From Stagonosporopsis chrysanthemi (taxonomy: Eukaryota > Ascomycota > Dothideomycetes > Pleosporales > Didymellaceae), in NCBI GenBank assembly GCA_022560025.1, contig JAFISE010000022.1, forward strand, positions 212,118-276,117: a stretch of 64,000 nucleotides of DNA, written 5' to 3'. Below, in pieces: positions 36,960 through 49,073 of the stretch (positions are counted from its first letter, which is position 1; each line of letters starts with the position of its first letter). A program made the position numbers and the translations under genes. Below the pieces are notes generated by a model. It made no database searches, was not told where the DNA came from, and worked only from the letters and a program-made list of their open reading frames with translations.

Positions 36960-37440
36960 AGTTGTTAGACTATATAAGACTGTTTTAAAAAAAGTTAGGC
37001 AATACCTATAGACCTAAACTCTAAGTAATAGGTTATCTCTATACTTTGCTTAATAATATCTAAAGGCAGTTATTTATACTACTAAAAGACTATTATATAA
37101 TACTTACTTAGATAAAAGAAGCTACTAATATTATATACTGCTAAAGAAATTGCCTAAAGCTAGCGCAAGATAAAAAGCTTATAAAAAAGCAAGACAAGTA
37201 TAAATAAAATTTAAAAAGCAAGTAAGAGAGTAAAAAGACTTTAAAAAGGCTAAAAGAAAGCAGTCTAAGCTATAACAGCCTAAAAAAGGCTAAATAGGCA
37301 CTACTAAGGCTAAAGACCTTAGCTCTTTATTGTTAGAAGTGTAGAAAAGTTAAATATTACTAACTAAACTGTCTATATTCTAAAAAGTCTAAGAAACCTA
37401 TTAAAGAGTTAGACTTAGAAAAAAAAAAGAAGTAAAAAAA
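36960..37440 (+). pseudogene. gag/nucleocapsid remnant of element A
   Basis: One frame reads a lysine-rich gag tail ending with a CCHC zinc knuckle at about 37328-37390: C*KCRKVKYY*LNC, followed by LYSKKSKKPI. The stars are TAG or TAA where Gln is expected, and the knuckle His has become Tyr (CAT or CAC to TAT or TAC), both C-to-T changes. Confidence 0.75.
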
Positions 37441-38139
37441 CTAAAAGTCTACCTTCTTGCCTATATCTCTTATATTTAGAAGAGTAAAGACTATAGTACT
37501 CTTTATACTACACTATACTCTTAACTAGTATACTTACTTATAGTTTAAGTAGTTATAAGATTATTAGATATAATAAAGTGTTTAGTTAATAGAGGTTCTT
37601 AGCTAAACCTGCTGTCTGTAATAATAGTAAAAAAGCAAAATCTCTAACTTAATCTCTTACTAAAGCTATTAGTAAAAGAGGTAAATAGTAGCAATATATA
37701 TGTATATAGTACTACTACTATTATAACTACTATTACTAACTCTAAAGGTAATAAAAAAGCCTAAGAAATACTATTTATAGTTATAGACTTAAAGAAGTAC
37801 TAAGTATACTTTAATCTGCCTTAGATTAATATATACTAACCTAAACTAAACTATATTATAAGGTAAATACTATTTAGAAGAGAAAAGACTAAAAAAAGGC
37901 TTTTTTTCTAACTAGTTACTACTAAAGATACTAAAGAGTTTAAAAGTACAATATATAACCTTATAGTAAAAGTATATATATACTTTGTTAACTTTATAAG
38001 CTAAAGTAGGCTACAAGTAACTAATACAGACTACCTTCTCTTATAGTATACTAAGTTTTCTAATATTATATTAGACAACTTAAAGGTCTTTCTTAAACAT
38101 AGTTTAAACAACCTAGCTATTTATATAGTAGAAGGCAAG

Positions 38140-38777
38140 AGCCTGCCTTTTAAACTACTCTATAGTGTCTTAGAAGCTAAGTTAGTAGTATTATAAAAGT
38201 ATCTAACTAACTTTATAGCAAGAGGTTAGATATAACACTTAAGATTGCTAGCAGGTATTCTTATACTCTTTGCAAAGAAGAAAGATAGTAGCTTATACCT
38301 TTATATTAACTATAGAAGCTTTAATAAAGTTACTATAAAAAACTACTACTCTTTACTCTTAATATCTAAACCTTTAGAGTGTTTCTTATTAGTAAAAATA
38401 TATTTAAAGTTAGATATTAGAGATACTTACTATAGAATTAGAATTAAGAAAGAGAATAAATAGAAGATAGCTTTTTGCACAAGATATAGCTATTTTAAAT
38501 ATAAGGTTATACTTTTTAGCCTTACTAATACTCTTGCGTAATTTTAAGCGTATATTAATAAAGCTTTGTTAGGTTTAATTAATATATTATGTATTATATA
38601 CTTAGATAATATCTTAATCTTTTCTAATACTAAAAAAAAGTATATACTCTATATAAAAAAAGTACTTAGAAGACTCTATAGCTATAAGCTATTTATTAAG
38701 CTTTTAAAGTATAAGTAGTATACTTAGTATATAGAGTACCTTAGATATATTTGTTTACTTGCAAAGGTAAGTATTAA
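38140..38777 (+). pseudogene. Reverse transcriptase remnant of element A (first part)
   Basis: The longest open stretch (38245-38463) reads LAGILILFAKKKDSSLYLYI, NYRSFNKVTIKNYYSLLLIS and KIYLKLDIRDTYYRIRIKKE. This is the core of a Ty3/gypsy reverse transcriptase (PAG...FVKKKDGSLR..DYR.LN..T). Further on, YLDNILIFS (YLDD box) appears near 38600-38625. The frame ends at the Copia insertion, after SINI near 38777. Confidence 0.9.
38773..38777 (+). repeat. Target-site duplication ATTAA, left copy
   Basis: Five bases directly before the left Copia LTR, repeated at 44655-44659 directly after the right LTR. Confidence 0.8.
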
Positions 38778-38961
38778 TATTATAGTAAGTATAAGCAGTA
38801 TAGAAAGATTTAAAGATTAAACTAAGGTTGTATTATATAAAGCTATAAACAGTATATATATATAGGTAGCTGTAAACAGCGCTAGTATAGGGTAGAAAGC
38901 TATATCTTAATAAAAGTAAGGTGCAGGTTGTATAAAGTAAGAAAGACTCTAAATTATAATA
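38778..38961 (-). repeat. LTR of the Copia element (left copy)
   Basis: 184 bp; begins tattatagtaag, against tgttgtagtaag in the right copy, so the canonical TG end has been changed by G-to-A. Confidence 0.85.
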
Positions 38962-40172
38962 CACTTTCTAGCTAGTGTTAAGTTGTAAGTAAAGAGTTAA
39001 AGACAGCTAATTAGTATATATAGAGTCTGTTAAGATTGTCTCTACTAGTTAGACGTAGGTTCTTTAGGCGCTTGCTAATATTAACAAGGTTAAGTTAGCA
39101 AATAAACTCTTTAAATTTCTACTTTAGTAGTATTTTTATAAGTTTGTTAGTAGGTATATAATTACTAGGTACCTATTTAATATTAATATATAAAGCGGTA
39201 ACTTCTTATTAAATCTAAAGCTAGTAGATATTAATATACTTAATCTTTGTATAAAGCTTATTATATTTCTTAGTAATAATCTTAATAGTCTACTAGTTAT
39301 TATACTAGATTACAAGTATATAGTTAAGTGTAAAGTTAATACTAGCAAAAAAGTATATCTACTTTTTTATCTATAAGGCTGTAAGAGAGAGTAATAGTAG
39401 TTCTAACTCTGTAGTTAGTTTAGTAACTATATACTAGACAGTTAATTTCTAGTTAATTATAAGTCTTCTAGACTTAAAAGCGTAGCCTTAAGAGCTCTAA
39501 CATGTCTTAGGCTTATTATTATATAAAGTATTAAAAGATCTAAAGAAGAGAAGATTATAGTATGTTAGATTATTAGAAAGATACTTAACTATATCCTACA
39601 CACTAGCAAAGGCCTTAAGAGCAAGAGCTTTTGTACTAAGCAGGTAGTACTAGGTCTAGTAGATCTTTAAGACGTAAGACTGTCCTAAGTTAGTAAGGTA
39701 GCAGGCAAAGACAACGTGCATACAGGCAATGTTAGGCCTTTTCTAGACAGTAATATATATAAAAGAGCTAACTAGCTGCTAGTAAAGCTTAGTTTAAGCA
39801 GTGTTAAGCTCTTTAGTAGACTATAGCAGCTAGTTCTCTGTTAGTAGGACGTCTAGAGCTTTGCTTACAGTCTTAATATTAAATTAAGTGCACACCTTAT
39901 TAATAAAGGTGTTTTAGACTAGCTAAGTCTTGTGCAGAGCTTAATTACAGACAATACAAATACTAAAAAACTAGGTAAAGTCTCTTATAGCTTTAATATT
40001 ATATAAGTTTATAAAATCCTTCTTAAAAGACTTATAAAAGTAGGTATTTAATTAGTAAAACGCTATAATAATATTATTAATATAAATAAACAAGATAAGC
40101 TATAAGCTTGTGTACAAGTATAGGAAGCTATTAACTAGCTTTAGACCTAGCTTAATAAGCTGTTAACGTAGC

Positions 40173-40375
40173 TGTTAGCCCTTTAGGTTTATAGAAGCTG
40201 TAAGGCTAAACAGCAGGGCCTACTATAAAGGCTAGAGGTCTGCTGTACTGTTCTTGCTTAGCAGCAAACAGTCTACTGTCTACTAATTAAACCTGTACCT
40301 AATCTCTAGATATTGTACTACTTATTGCCTTAATACCTTACTCTTCTCTATACTCCTAGACTACAGGTTCTAACA
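40173..40375 (+). repeat. Solo LTR of family A inside the Copia element
   Basis: 203 bp, same family and orientation as the LTRs of element A, flanked by a perfect 5-bp duplication GTAGC (40168-40172 and 40376-40380). It keeps more C and G than the LTRs of element A, so it is a later insertion, reduced to one LTR by recombination. Confidence 0.88.
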
Positions 40376-41239
40376 GTAGCTTATTATACTATAAGATTAG
40401 TAACTCTTTAAGTCTATATAGAGTACAAAGTACTAGTATAACTTTACTTTTAGTATAGTCGAAAGCCTTAGAAATTTTAGTATATAGCTTGCAATTAATC
40501 TTAGTATTTAAGAATATAGTAGAGACATTGTACTACTTTAGCTCTATATTAAAGTAGTTAGTAATTGTAATAAAAGTGTAAAAGTTTTAGATAAAAAGTG
40601 TAGCAGCGTATATATTGTTTATTAGAGCCTGTAAGTCTCTTTAAACAACAAGTTAAGCTTTAAAATGAGAAAGATATTTATTTTTATCTGTCTTATAATT
40701 AAAGACTTATATTAGCAGCAGTACTTTACTATTTATAGTAGCCTTTAATTACTCTGTATATTTTAAGACACCTTTAGTACGTAGATCATGCTGTTTAATC
40801 TTTATAGCATATTAAAATTAACTGCTATATATATATATATCTAGCTAGCTTATTAACTTTAGTAGAAGTAATAGCTATAATTAATAGATTTGTAGTACTT
40901 TACTAGTAGAAGTCTTAGCAGAGCAAATCTTAGTTAAGAATACTTGCAGGTAATTAAAGAGAGGTTTAGGTCCTAGCCTTGTAGTATAGAACTAGATAGC
41001 AGAATTATTTAGAATTTTCTATTTTTAATTACATTTGCCTAAGATAATTAAGTTAGTATTAGTTAGATTAAGATTAACGTCCTATAGAGCTTTCTTGCCT
41101 TGTTAGTAATAGCTCTTAGGTACTATCTAGGCTAAGTCCTCTTTAGAAAGTCTAGGAGTTAGCAGCTGTTATTAATATTAAAGTATGTTGTTAGTTATCT
41201 TACTCTTTAACTAGGAACCTCTAGCTCTTAGAGCTAAGA

Positions 41240-41830
41240 GCACAGGTGCTGTTTAGCAGCTATGCTAATAAGTAGTTAACAGGTCTTTAATACTAATATT
41301 ATTATCTTGTAGTATTTCTAGATATTTAAGTAGCTTAATTACCTTCTTAATTACTAGTATAGAAGTATAGCTATCTATTCTATTAAAGAAAAGCATAGGC
41401 TTAAATATAATATTGTATATAATAATAATAGTATTCTTTGTAAGTAGCTATATATAGAAGATATTAGTGCTTTAGTAGCTAACAAGGTAGCTAATAAGAG
41501 TGTATAATTTAAGCTTGTTAATAGCTCTTAGGTTATAATTATAGACGTAGGCGCAATAGCTAATAAGTCTTATATAAGTAATAAGTAGCCTTTGTCTTTA
41601 TATAACCTTATATTGTATCTTCTAACCTAGTACTTTAGTAGGTATATAATTAAAGATATATATAGCAGTATAATACATCTTATATAATAAGTCTTTAAGC
41701 AGGTTAGTATATATGCACATAGCGTAAGCTTACTGTATAAAGACTCTGCCTGCGCGTTTAATAAGTCTATTTAGCTCCTTTGTACTAGGTAGAGCTAGCT
41801 TATACAGTATTCTTAGCTCTTTTAATATAT
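41240..41830 (-). pseudogene. Copia integrase remnant
   Basis: On the - strand one frame reads RAINKLKLYTLISYLVSY, a stop, then STNIFYI, a stop, and LLTKNTIIII, followed by FKPMLFFNRIDSYTS. This matches the Copia region after the integrase core (..KLEPRAHIGYLVGYDSTNIFRIWIP..). The stops sit where Gln, Glu or Trp would be. Confidence 0.75.
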
Positions 41831-42806
41831 TAATTAGATTATTACTAAATTCTTTCTTATTATTCTATTAAATAGCAACTATATTAGTTTTGTATATATA
41901 CTAGATCTTGCAAATTAAAGCTATAAACTAGCGTATAAGAGTTAGCTTGTCTTTTTACCTAATTATAGCTATCTTATACTATTTTAAGTACTTATTTATA
42001 GAGTATAGAGTATACTTAGTACTATTAATATACTTATTACTTATAAGAATAATATAGATAAAATCTGTTACAATTTAATAGAATTATTATTATATATAGT
42101 TCTTAGCTAAGCGTCTTAAGATAATATAAGTTATTTAAGCTTTAATATATATCTAGCAAGGATAGTCTATATAGTCTCTAGTTAGCTAAAGGCTAGTAAT
42201 ATCTAATTTAAGCTAATTAACAGCCTTCTATCTTAGGTAACCTTAGATCTAATAAGCAGCGCGTTAATTAACAACGTTAGCAGGCTTTAGCATATATAAC
42301 AAGCAATATAACGCTCTAAATATACTTAGTAATAAGTAAAAAAGTAATAAAAGTAGTTAGTATAATAGCTTAGTATTAATTAACTAGTATCTTCTGTTAT
42401 ATTTAAGTTGTATAATAACGTTAGTTAGTTAACTTATATACAAGACGTTGCAGCTAGAGTTAAATTAGATTAACTTTAATTAGCAGTAAGCAAGTCCTAA
42501 GAAACTAGTAAGAAAGCCTTTAATATATGCAATATATATTAGCCTTAGCTTTAGCTGTCTATATAGCATATAAGCAATAAGTTCTATTGTGCTCTAAGCT
42601 GTAATAAGAATACAGCTATTACTAATATTAAAAGTTTAATAATTAAGATTATTACTTATTCTCTTCTATCTTTTCTATACCTCTATATTAACAATATACG
42701 TATTAGATCCTAGATTAACAATCTATTAATTGCGTAGTTTAGTCTAAGTAGTTTTATTAACAGCTATTATTATAAGAGACTTTGCAGGCTTAGTATAAGT
42801 GTTAAT

Positions 42807-43084
42807 TGTAACGACACAGGATGCTAGAGGGGTCCGAATCGCATAGGTATCCGCTACGAGGTGTATGGGAGCACTGGGATAAACTGCAGGACTAGATCTC
42901 TATTCCTATAGGTCTTGTACGAAAGGATACTTCAAAACTATCTATCTGAACTCTGTAGAGGCTTCCCCTCTTATACCTGGAAGCTCGGGGAAGACTGTAC
43001 CGAGGAGCAGTTGGAAGACGGATCTGAGTCGGGTAGTTGTCAGGTAATGTAAGATGGGCTTGAAGAACTCGGCTTGTTCTTACA
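42807..43084 (+). repeat. Solo LTR of family B, GC-normal and nearly free of RIP
   Basis: 278 bp beginning TGTAACGACACAGGATGC and ending CTTGTTCTTACA, flanked by a perfect 5-bp duplication TTAAT (42802-42806 and 43085-43089). It aligns along its full length with the LTRs of element B, but it retains CpA sites and normal GC, standing out from the AT-rich DNA on both sides. It is the youngest insertion visible in the window. Confidence 0.92.
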
Positions 43085-44470
43085 TTAATAGCAATAGCAA
43101 CCTTATTATTGTAGTTAACTTAATTGTGCCTATTATAATTATTATAGCTGTTGTAGCTGTTATAGCTATTATAAAGAAGCTTAAGCAATAGACTAGTTAA
43201 TATTATAAACGTGTTAGTATTAATAGGTAGTTTGCTATTATTAATGTGTAATAATCTAGTACTCTAAGGCTAGCAGGCTGCCTTCTTTCTAAAGGCAGTC
43301 TTAATATATAAATTAATTTTAAAGTCCTTCTATACTTCTTTAACCTTGTATATAGTCTTAGCTATAGGCTAATAAGTTTTTAGACATACTAGGTAGTATA
43401 GGTTTAAAATAAAGCAGTTAGTATACTAGTACTACTTTCTATATACACAGGTAGGTATTAGTTGTATACTATTATAGTAAACGTAACTAGTTAATTAAGT
43501 CTTAGTTAGCTTTGTAATTCTAAGCTTAGTAGCAGAGACTACTAGGCTTGTAGAGTAAGGCTTTGTACAGTGTAGGTATATAGTTATCTTAGTAATATAC
43601 ATCTCTAAAGATAAGATCTTAGTAGTAGTACTCTATACTTTATACTTAAAGATCTTGTGCAGGCAAGACGTAGTATATTCTTAATTAAGTACTTTGTAAG
43701 TAATTAGAAAGTCTTTTTATAGTTAATTACTATTAGTCTCTAGTAAGCTAACAGCCTTGCTTTAAGTTGTAATGTATGTCTAGTTAGCTAGCTATTACTT
43801 AACTTTCTTTACAGCTCTTAGAGTAGTCTTAAGAGTATTATATTTGTTAGCAAGCTTACAGCAGCAAGTTGCATTTATTAAGTAAAGAAACTTCTTAAAA
43901 GCAACTAGTTAGTTATAAAGTCTCTTGTAATCTTTAATTAAGTATATATAGTATATAGTTATAGTCTTACTAATATCTGTATTTAGATTAGCTAATACTT
44001 TCTTCTATATACAGTACTTAGAGTAGTAGTACTTTTATTAATTATATTTCTATTAGTAAGATTTGTAATTGTCTACAGTTAGGTTAGAGAGCCTAATAGC
44101 TCTAGGCTTGTAGTTAATAAGTTAAGGCTTAGTAGCCTCTGCTAGCTTAGAGAGCAGCTTCTTAGCTATGTTAAGATTAATATATTGCTAAAGACTGTAG
44201 TAGTTAGCAACGTCTTAGTAAATAAACAACTAGGTAAACTAGTTGTTAAGTGTATTTAGTATAACTATAATGTGTGTTATAGTAAGATTAGACTTAGTAG
44301 CTATAGTAGAGGCTGTAGTTGTGTTTAAATAGATCTAAGTAGAGGTCTAGTTAATAAGCGTTATAAATAAACGTAGTAATAAGTATATTATAGTAAATAC
44401 AGTAATAAGTGTATTATAGTAGACGTAGTAATAAGTAAAAACAATTCTAGGTTATAGCTAAGCTTATAAC

Positions 44471-44654
44471 TGTTGTAGTAAGTATAAGCAGTATAAGAAG
44501 ATTTAAAGATTAAACTAAGGTTGTATTATATAAAGCTACAAATAGTATATATATTTAAGTAGCTATAAATAGTACTAGTATAAGATAAAGAGCTATATCT
44601 TAATAAAAGTAAAGTACAGGTTGTATAAAGTAAAAGAGACTCTAAATTATAATA
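44471..44654 (-). repeat. LTR of the Copia element (right copy)
   Basis: 184 bp, starts tgttgtagtaag; this is the 5' LTR in the coding sense because the element reads leftward. The ATTAA duplication follows at 44655-44659. Confidence 0.85.
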
Positions 44655-44659
44655 ATTAA

Positions 44660-46930
44660 CTTATAATAACTTAGAACAATCTAAAATTAGCTATTACTAG
44701 TTATAGTACACAATATCTAGGTGTTTATTAGATTTATAAACTACTATTACTAGTTTATTATAAGATTTAGCTATATAGTCTTACTACTAACGTCTTTTAC
44801 TAAGAAAGAAGCAAGACAGGCCTAGGGCAGCCCTGCTATAAAAAGAGAAGAAAGCTAAGCCCTACAGGTCTTACTAAAAGCAGTTAAAGCATTTAGTTAG
44901 CTAAAAAATAAATTCTTAAGAGTTCTTATTCTAGTATATTTTAAAAGAGAGAAAAAGACTAGACTTAAAGTTAATGTGTTAAGTAGTACTATATTAGGTA
45001 TTCTAAGCTAGTATAGCCTAGAACCTAAAAGAAAAGACTAGTAGAGACTAGTAGACTTCTACTTGCGCAAGTTAATTACTGCAGAGTATAACTACAATAT
45101 ATATAACTAGAAATTGCTTATAATAGTTAGTAGTATTAAGTATTAGTACTACTACCTTTAAAGAACCTATTTTAATATTCTTATAGACTATATAAACCTT
45201 AAATAGTTTATAGAAACTAAGGTATTAAATAATAGATAGGTAAGGTTGTATTTAGTATTAAGCTAGTACAATTTTACACTCTTTTACTAATTAGAAAGTA
45301 TAAATCTAGCTAATAGCTTATTAAAGCAACCTAACTATATATTAGAAGCACAATATCTCTCTTAAAAATATAATAAGGCCTTTATACAGCTTTTTAAAGA
45401 CTTATTTACAGGCAAGAAAGAGACTAGCTTGCAAATCTTAGCAGTGCTTACTAGATTAACTAAATTAAAGATCTTACTAAAGGAGACAGAGCTAGCTCTA
45501 AGAAAATTTCTAAGAGTAGAAGGACAATTACCTAAGGCTATAAAGGTAGCTAAGGAAGTAATTAATATAAAATCTAATAAGGTAAGTACAAGTAGTAAAA
45601 GCAACTTAATTAAAGGCTATAACACTATATAGTAGCCTAGCAATCTATATAGAGAGCTGCTTAAACTTATAATAATAGAAGAAAAGGCCTTTATAATAGA
45701 AGAGTATTATAACAGCCTGCTTGCTAGTAATTTTAGTATAAAAAGGACACTAGAGAAGCTCTAGCGCTAATATTAATAGAAAGAGATAAAAGTAGATATA
45801 CAATAGTACTATTATAAGTATATACCTTGTAAGAAGTTAATACCTGCTTAGTATTAGCCTTATAGCTTACTAGCGCCTCTTCCTCTACTAAATTAAGTAT
45901 AATAAGAAGTAATAATAGATTTTATTACTAAACTACTACTAAGTAAAATAAATAGTATTGTGTATAACGCTATACTTATAGTAGTTTAATACTAACTTAC
46001 AAAAATAGCACACTATATACTTACAAAAAGAGACTAAGATAGTATTAACTTTGCCTAGGCTTAGATTAGAGAAGTAATTTAACTCTATAGTGTACCTAAA
46101 AGAGTAATCTTAGACAGAGGTCTTCTAATAAATACTAAATACTAGGATATATTTTAGCACTACCTTAACTTAAAGAGAGTTCTCTTGCCTGCTTACTACT
46201 CTTAGACAGATAGAGAGACTAAAAGACAAAACTAAACTCTAGAATAGTACTTTTAATACTACTATTCTTTAGAATAAGATAATTAAGCTTTATAGATATT
46301 AATTGCAGAGTTTGCATACAATAACAGCGTATATATAACTATAAAGAGCACTTTATTTATAGCAAACTATAGAATAACTCTTTATAGCGTAGATTAGCCT
46401 ATAATACCTCTTAAGCAGAGAGAATTACTCTTAAGAAGGCAGGTTGCTATAAAGGTCCTAGAAATACAAAGAGAATATAAAAGCAAGATTATTGCTGCTA
46501 ATACCTACTAAGAGGCGTACTAGAATAAAAGCAAGCTTGCTATGCCTTTTAAGATTAGAGACTAAGTTATAATCTCTAATTACTATATAAAGTCTACTAA
46601 GCTAAAGTAAAAGCTAGACTAGAAGTATATTAGACTAGGGCGTATAGTAGCCTAGATTAGCTTAACAGTGTTTAAAGTAGACCTTCTAGGCTTATAAGCA
46701 GTATATCTAGTATTCTATATATTATTACTTAAGCCTTTTAACTATAAAGAGTTTATTGCACACTTAAAGGTTAAGATTACAAATACTTTGCGTATTTTTA
46801 GTAATAATATTTAGAAAGTAAAGAGAATAATTAAAAGAAAATAAGATAATAATAGCTAATAGCTTTATTATATTAAGTAGGTTAGTTGCTCTAAGTCTAA
46901 GAACTTATAAGAGCTAGAAGTAAATATCTC
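44660..46930 (+). pseudogene. RNase H, integrase and chromodomain remnant of element A
   Basis: The polyprotein resumes with IVHNI*VFIRFINYYY*FII and FSYIVLLLTSFTKKEARQA (RT/RNase H linker), then RNase H. An open stretch 45429-45632 is the linker before integrase. The integrase core is at about 45840-46400: PLPLPN, KRVILDRGL (second catalytic Asp), then S*TDRETKRQN*TLE*YF for PQTDGQTERQNQTLEQYF, then AEFAYN (Glu). At 46811-46923 a chromodomain reads KVKRIIKRK*DNNS**LYYI K*V..SKNL*ELEV, placing the element in the chromoviruses. Confidence 0.85.
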
Positions 46931-47399
46931 TTCTAATATACTTAAATAATTCTAAGACAGTAATAAAATACTTCTAAGAAGGAAACCTATAGAAGTATAA
47001 GTTATAAGGCAGCTAAGTTAGCTACTTAAAAAAAAGAAGAACAGACTTATGAATATTAAAAAATCCTAAGTATAAAATCTAAAAGTACCTTTACTTATTG
47101 TTTCTTACTAAGTTTCTAGGTTTTTAATAGCACTTAGATTTGTCTAAGAAGTATATAGAGTATTCTAGCTTAAAATAGCTTATAATATTATATAGCAAGT
47201 TATAAGAATTAGAAGTATAATTAAAAACTCTATTAGAAACTAAAGATATGCTTTATAAGAGCAGGTATACTAGAAAAGGCTTAAAAGAAGCTATTATTAA
47301 CTAGAACACTAAAGAAAGCACTCTTATACTATAAAATAGCATAGAATATTCTACTAGATACTAAACTACTATACTACAGCCTAGAAGTGTGCAAAAGAG

Positions 47400-48070
47400 C
47401 ACTGTCCTTCTTATACTTAACTTTGTTAATCTTATTAGTAGTAGTATACTTTACTTAACTAGACTCTTTAGCTTTACAAGTCTCTAGAGTAGTAATCTTA
47501 GCTTTAAAAGTGTTAATCTTAGCTAAGAAAAAACGCTTTTCTAGATTAGCTATATTAGCCTTGCCTTTACTCTATAACACGTTAGAATATAGTATTCTAG
47601 TACAGGATAGTATAGAACAGCTTAGAAAGAGCAAGACTAACTTTCTTAGATAGAGAGTTAGTTATAGAGTTAATATCTACCTTAAGCTTACACTTAAGAG
47701 CTACAAGCTTAGCCTTAGTAGTTGCCTTGTTATACTTATAAGTCTTACTACGTACTTTAAACTACAGGTTGTTATATTTACTTAAAGTACTAAAGTAAAA
47801 GGTAAAGTAGTTAGCTTAGAGCAAGTAGTTGCTATAAAAGTTAATAATACTCTATTCTAGCTTAGAATAGGCCTTAATAACTTATAACTAGATAGTCTTA
47901 GTAAAGGCAATATAATACTTTATAATAAGAGCCTCTGCAGTAATCTTCTAAATAGCAGTAGTATTATTAGCTTCTTACTGCTAGAAATAGCTATAGAGTA
48001 TCTTAAAGTCTTTATTAAGAGCCTTTACAAGCTATAACACGTTAGAAGAGAGTATAATACTATAGAATAG
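47400..48070 (-). pseudogene. Antisense coding-like remnant at the 3' end of element A
   Basis: Between the chromodomain and the right LTR, the - strand (opposite to pol) reads as a coherent lysine-rich, probably coiled-coil protein: ITAEALIIKYYIAFTKTI, KATTKAKLVALKCKLKVD, SITNSLSKKVSLALSKLFY and, in another frame, ANIANLEKRFFLAKINTFKA then KITTLETCKAKESS. Many stops are at expected Gln positions. Two CTAACGTGTTATAG strings look like branch site plus acceptor, so it may have had introns. No family recognised. Confidence 0.4.
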
Positions 48071-48870
48071 TACTAAATACTATAAAATAGTTACTATTAG
48101 ATAAGAAGTAATAAAAGTACTTTATATACTAGAAAGATAGTATATTCTTAATTAAAACAAGCTAGAGTCTAAAGTACTTGCAGTTTGCAGCAGTAGGAAT
48201 AAAAAAGCAGCATCTAAGAGCGCTATAGAAGTAAACCTAGCTAGAAGCAAAATAGTAGATCTAGTAAGCATATATATAGTATAACCTTGTAGCAGAATTA
48301 GCTATAATATTTAAAACCTTGCTCTAATCTATTCTTATAGCTATAAACAAGTAACTTTAAGCAACTATAAGTTGTTATAGAGTAAAACATCTTCTAATAG
48401 TCTATAATACTATAGTTAGCTAAAGCTAGATTTAAAGAAGATAAGAATAGCACTTTCTAGCTACTGCTAGCTAATTTAAGCTATAATAGGCTACAATAAA
48501 GTATAATAGCATAGACTAGGACACTATTTTAAAGATCTAAAAAAAGTTAAAATTTTAAAAACACATACTAATTAGTAGGTAAGAGTAGAAGTAATAGACT
48601 AAAATAAAGAGGGAAGGACTATTATATAGTACTCTACTTTGCAGTAGCAATATAGTAAGTATAGACTATTATAGTAAAGGTAAGGTAAAAGCAGGTAGGT
48701 AAAGGTAGGTTAAAATCTAGGAATTTAACAGAATTTCTAGATAGCTAAGATTACTACTAAACAAACCTTTTTAAACTACCTAGTACTAATACAAGCTATA
48801 ACAGCCTACAGCTGCTCTAAGAGCTCTAGAAAATACCTGTCTAGGTTATTTAGCTCTAAAAAGAAGATAT

Positions 48871-49073
48871 TGTTAGCTTTCTAGGTTTATAAAGGCTGTA
48901 AAGCTAAATAGCAAGGCGTACTATAAAGGCTAGGGGTCTGCTGCACTGTTTTTACTTAGCAGCAAACAGTCTACTATCTACTAATTAAACCTGTACCTAA
49001 TCTCTAGATATTATACTACTTGTTACCTTAATACCTTACTTTTCTCTGTGCCCCTAGACTACAGGTTCTAACA
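48871..49073 (+). repeat. Right (3') LTR of element A
   Basis: 203 bp, same ends as the left LTR, preceded by a purine tract. Confidence 0.88.

Larger units (their letters stand above)
38778..44654 (-). mobile_element. Nested Ty1/Copia LTR retrotransposon, RIP-degraded
   Basis: Two direct repeats of exactly 184 bp (38778-38961 and 44471-44654) flank a 5.5-kb interior, and ATTAA duplications flank the whole. The gypsy reading of element A stops at 38777 and resumes right after 44659, which proves an insertion. On the - strand, Copia-type integrase C-terminal sequence can be read (see separate entry), so the element is transcribed leftward. Its frames are full of stops from C-to-T change. It contains two younger solo LTRs. 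Confidence 0.88.
35943..49073 (+). mobile_element. Element A: RIP-degraded Ty3/gypsy chromovirus, interrupted by a Copia element
   Basis: Bounded by two 203-bp direct repeats that begin TGTTAGC and end TTCTAACA. Without the nested 5.88-kb Copia element (38778-44654) its length is about 7.2 kb, normal for a gypsy element. Going 5' to 3' on the + strand one can read a gag zinc knuckle, reverse transcriptase, [Copia insertion], RNase H, integrase and a chromodomain. All are broken by stops at former Gln and Trp codons. A purine tract (aaaaagaaga) lies just before the right LTR, as expected of a polypurine tract. No matching target-site duplication is visible (atagc on the left, ctact on the right). 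Confidence 0.88.
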
